Positions 40,653 through 43,315 of a DNA stretch of 43,315 nt are shown in pieces. A model generated the notes under the pieces. That model was not told the DNA's origin, made no database searches, and saw only the letters and a program-made list of their open reading frames with translations. This stretch comes from Pirellulales bacterium. Lineage in GTDB: Bacteria; Planctomycetota; Planctomycetia; Pirellulales; JALHLM01. Where the stretch lies: assembly GCA_022844585.1 (NCBI GenBank), contig JALHLM010000002.1, positions 1 through 43,315 on the forward strand. Reading direction: 5' to 3'. The number at the start of each line of letters is the position of its first letter. The stretch's first letter is position 1. A program made the position numbers and the translations under genes.

Positions 40653-43205
40653 ATGGATGCTCACGTGGCGTCAAAGCCAGAAGGTCATGCGACCGTCGCC
40701 TCGGATTCCGATCCGAAAGCCGGCCGGTTCGCGCGCTTGTTGGCGCCCCTCAAGGCGGTGACGGGGATCTTGGGCAAGTTGGCGCGAATTGGCGCCGTGT
40801 TCGGCGGCCTGCTGAAGGTAATCCCGAAGAGCCTCGCCTGGGCCAAGAGCCACAAGCTGATCGCGATCGTCGCCCTGGTCGTCATTCTGGTTTCCGGCAA
40901 TGGCTTCGCCTGGTGGATGCTGACCGAAGAGGCCGCGCCTCCGCCTCCGCCGGAAACCATTCAAGACGCACTCTTGGCCCTCGATAAGAGCGATTGGGCC
41001 GAAGCAAAACGGATCGTGGAAGTCGTTGCCGCCGATGAAACCGTCGACTTCGACACCTTTGGCGGCGTGCCGTTCATTCAGGCGACCGTGGAACTGTATG
41101 AGCGGGAACAGGCGCAGGCTGAAGGCTCCCTCGTCGATGACGTGCGAATCGCGCAGCTGCTGCAAACCGCTCGAGAGCGTGGCTTTCCGGAAGGGCGTAC
41201 GGCGCAAGGACTGTACTTGCTCGGCCGCGTATTAGCCCGCACCGGTCAATTCGCCGCGGCGCGCGAGGTATTAACCGAAGCCTTGGACGCCGGCGCGCCG
41301 CCGAAGGCGGTGCTATTGAATCTCTCGGAAGCCTGGTCCGTCGATCCGCGCCCCGATTTCGCCAAAGCCCGGCAAGTGTTGGATGAATATCTGGCCGACA
41401 GCGAGTTGACCGACGTCGAACGCCAGTGGGGATTGATTGAGCTGGCGCGCCAACAATTGGGCCAGGGAGATCTCGCCGGCTGCCGCAAGACGCTGGGCAG
41501 CTTCGATCCGGCGCAGGAAATCGTGCCCGCGTCGCACTTGCTTGTCGGGCGCGCCGCGATGGCGGAGGCGCGCTTGCTTCCCGTGCCGGCCGCTCCCGCG
41601 ACAGATGCGGAAGCCGACAGTCCGCGCACCAAGCTCTATGAACAGGCGCTCGAAGCGCTGAGCAAGGTCACGGGACAAGATCGCGCCGCATTGGCCTGGC
41701 GGCGTTTGAGCATGTATTTCAGCGGGGCGTGCCTGGCCGAACTTGGCAAAACCGAGGATGCCATCGCGCAGTTCTCGCGCTTGCGCCGGCAATTCTCCAC
41801 GTCGTACGAGGCGCTCTTCGCCGGCCTGGAAGAAGCTGAGTTGCTGCGATCCCAAGGACGCCATGAAGAAGCTATCGGAATGATGGCGTCGGTGTTCAAG
41901 CAACTCCCGCCGTCGGAAGAAATCGACCATCCGCACTTGCCGGACCTGGCGCCCAAGGATCGCGTGCGGCGGAACTACGAAGACTATCTGGCGAAGGCCG
42001 ACTACACCTCGGCCATTCAACTGCTCAACGCCGGCACGTCGGCGCTTGGCGACGAAACGACCTGGGAATTGAAAGCTTCGCTCTATCAGAAGTGGGGCCG
42101 GGCGTTGTTGGCCGAGGCCGAACAACATGCGCTCAAGGAAGGCGAGCCCCTTGCCCAGGAAGGCCGCCGACATCTTCGCCAGGCGGGCGGGGCGTTTCGC
42201 GAGTTGGCCGCGCTCCACTTCTCCAATCGCAAGTACCCGGAAGACGTCTGGAACAGCGCGGAGTCGTTCGCCATCGGCCGCGATTACGCCAGCGCCGCGG
42301 AGCAGTATCGCAAGTACATCGAGTTCAACACGCCACGACGCCGTGCCGAGGCGCTGTTCGGGCTGGCGAGCGCCTTGTTGGCCGACGGTCGGCTGAGCGA
42401 TGCGCTGGAGAGCGTGACCGAGATGATCCGTTCCTACCCGCGCAACCCCGGCGTTTATGCCGCGCGATTGCTGGCGAGCCGCATCTATTCCGAACTCGGC
42501 GACGGCGCCCATGCCGAGGAAATGTTGCGGGCCAATCTCGAAGGCGGACAGCTCGCTCCGGAAAGCAACGAATGGCGCGATTCCCTCTTTGCGCTCGGCG
42601 CATTGCTCTACCGTGAACAGCGTCCCGCGGAGGCCCTCGCCCCGCTGAACGAGGCGGTCCGGCGTTGGCCGACGGCGCCGCAGTCGATCGACGCCTATTA
42701 CCTGCTCGCGGAGTGCGGTCGCCAGCAAGCCGATGAACTGCGTACCGCGGCCCTGTCCGCGAGCGTTCCGAGCGAGCGGACCGCGCGATTGCGCGAGGTC
42801 GACACGCTGGCCCTCACCGCGCTCGGCAACTACGAACGGGTCCGCGGGCTGCTCGAACAACGGAGCGATCGCGAGCTGTTGCCGCCCATCGACCAGTCCA
42901 CGTTGCGAAATTGCTATTTCGGCCGCGGGGCGATGCTGCAACAGTTGGGCCGCTACGAGGAGGCTGTCCAGGCCTACGCGGACGCCACGAATCGGTATCA
43001 GTACGCGCCGGAGGCCCTCGACGCCTACGTGCAAGCGGCGGAATGCCTCCGCCGTTTGAATCGCGCGGCGGACGCTCGCGGCACGCTGGAGCAAGCCAAA
43101 GTGGCGCTGGCCAGAATCGCCGCCGACGCGGATTTCGCCGCCACGACGAATCACACACGCGCGGAGTGGACGGAGAAGTTGGATTGGCTGAGTAGGAATC
43201 TTTGA
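40653..43205 (+). CDS. Large membrane-anchored tetratricopeptide-repeat protein
   Basis: The protein has 850 residues from ATG 40653. Cytoplasmic basic N-terminus (residues 1-68, with an amphipathic GKLARIGAVFGGLLKVI stretch), one membrane helix at about 69-89 (LIAIVALVVILVSG), then an extracytoplasmic domain of many TPR-like helical repeats, e.g. LLGRVLARTGQFAAAREVLTE, AEQYRKYIEFNTPRRRAEA and GAMLQQLGRYEEAVQAYADA. TPR domains bind proteins; this one is most likely a periplasmic scaffold of an envelope or secretion complex. No other domain is recognised. Nothing is co-directional downstream in the window, so context does not tell the partner. Confidence 0.85.
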   Translation: MDAHVASKPEGHATVASDSDPKAGRFARLLAPLKAVTGILGKLARIGAVFGGLLKVIPKSLAWAKSHKLIAIVALVVILVSGNGFAWWMLTEEAAPPPPPETIQDALLALDKSDWAEAKRIVEVVAADETVDFDTFGGVPFIQATVELYEREQAQAEGSLVDDVRIAQLLQTARERGFPEGRTAQGLYLLGRVLARTGQFAAAREVLTEALDAGAPPKAVLLNLSEAWSVDPRPDFAKARQVLDEYLADSELTDVERQWGLIELARQQLGQGDLAGCRKTLGSFDPAQEIVPASHLLVGRAAMAEARLLPVPAAPATDAEADSPRTKLYEQALEALSKVTGQDRAALAWRRLSMYFSGACLAELGKTEDAIAQFSRLRRQFSTSYEALFAGLEEAELLRSQGRHEEAIGMMASVFKQLPPSEEIDHPHLPDLAPKDRVRRNYEDYLAKADYTSAIQLLNAGTSALGDETTWELKASLYQKWGRALLAEAEQHALKEGEPLAQEGRRHLRQAGGAFRELAALHFSNRKYPEDVWNSAESFAIGRDYASAAEQYRKYIEFNTPRRRAEALFGLASALLADGRLSDALESVTEMIRSYPRNPGVYAARLLASRIYSELGDGAHAEEMLRANLEGGQLAPESNEWRDSLFALGALLYREQRPAEALAPLNEAVRRWPTAPQSIDAYYLLAECGRQQADELRTAALSASVPSERTARLREVDTLALTALGNYERVRGLLEQRSDRELLPPIDQSTLRNCYFGRGAMLQQLGRYEEAVQAYADATNRYQYAPEALDAYVQAAECLRRLNRAADARGTLEQAKVALARIAADADFAATTNHTRAEWTEKLDWLSRNL

Positions 43206-43245
43206 GGGAGTAGGTGGAGTAGTTAGTAGGTGGAATGGCTAATGA

Positions 43246-43315
43246 GTGAATTTAAGCCCCGACAGGGGCGACCGTCAGTAGCCAGGGGTGGAAACCCCTG
43301 GCATTGGGCTATCAA
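43246..43315. repeat. Dispersed planctomycete-type repeat at the window end (partial)
   Basis: After a GTAGGTGGA-type repeated stretch following the TPR stop, there is AAGCCCCGACAGGGGCGACC and then an exact 9-bp hairpin GCCAGGGGT / ACCCCTGGC around GGAA (43281-43302). I recall similar sequences in other planctomycetes. It runs into the window edge. Confidence 0.6.

Noticed and set aside
41313..43154. 613-codon minus-strand frame opposite the TPR gene
   Set aside because: It is an antisense shadow. The plus-strand product shows regular TPR repeats and a membrane helix; the antisense one has low-complexity Arg/Gly/Gln sequence and no domain.
1..43315. CRISPR array
   Set aside because: No set of regularly spaced direct repeats was seen; the repeats here are inverted, scattered and single.
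1..43315. Complete insertion sequence or prophage
   Set aside because: No transposase, integrase or phage structural gene was found; the mobile-like elements are non-coding.

Overview
The window looks like chromosomal DNA of a GC-rich planctomycete, most likely of the Pirellulales. The evidence is the set of planctomycete-type families: a DUF1501 Tat protein divergent from a PVC-type membrane dehydrogenase with a CxxCH haem site, a DUF1080 protein, an ExbB/ExbD cluster next to a prenyltransferase-fold/HEAT protein, a small membrane protein starting MDQNPYKSP, and many palindromic intergenic repeats. This assignment rests on gene content alone; I could run no search.

Layout. 1-3.9 kb (minus strand): an ExbB/ExbD proton-channel pair, a TonB-like single-pass protein and a secreted alpha/alpha-toroid/HEAT protein. 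4.1 kb: tRNA-Phe(GAA) with a clear promoter and a terminator. 4.6-5.3 kb: a two-gene unit, a coiled-coil protein overlapping a HEPN-domain protein that appears cut short by an in-frame TGA. 5.4-10.2 kb: a very long LptD-like outer-membrane protein and a GT39-type glycosyltransferase. 10.3-11.1 kb: a mini DUF1778-like antitoxin tail and an unknown protein. 11.2-15.4 kb: the divergent DUF1501 / cytochrome-dehydrogenase pair. 15.5-18.1 kb: an M20-type peptidase, a TraR/DksA zinc-finger protein and lspA.

18.1-20.0 kb: a membrane protein joining a zinc ribbon to what reads as the C-terminal OB-fold of an ATP-dependent DNA ligase without the catalytic domain, then a ParD/ParE-type toxin-antitoxin pair. 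20.0-27.6 kb: epmA, a SEC-C protein and the replication cluster dnaA-dnaN-DUF721(DciA-like)-gyrB, all on the minus strand, with an AT-richer 378-bp gap between dnaA and dnaN. 27.8-29.8 kb: cysteine desulfurase and an RNase Z-like hydrolase. 29.9-33.8 kb: the MDQNPY protein, mutM, a fused CinA/PncC-like plus nucleotidylyltransferase protein, a DUF2617 protein and a MagIII-like DNA glycosylase. 34-43.2 kb: DUF4404, a double DUF1080 protein, a secreted esterase, MarR, a Gfo/Idh oxidoreductase, a NarL-type response regulator and a large membrane-anchored TPR protein.

The genes are mostly housekeeping (replication, DNA repair, envelope biogenesis, Fe-S/tRNA sulfur supply) mixed with lineage-specific secreted proteins. 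The most distinctive material is the ligase-OB/zinc-ribbon membrane protein, the CinA-nucleotidylyltransferase fusion, the possibly truncated HEPN gene, and at least six kinds of inverted-repeat element in the intergenic gaps, two of which supply the stop codon of the neighbouring gene.
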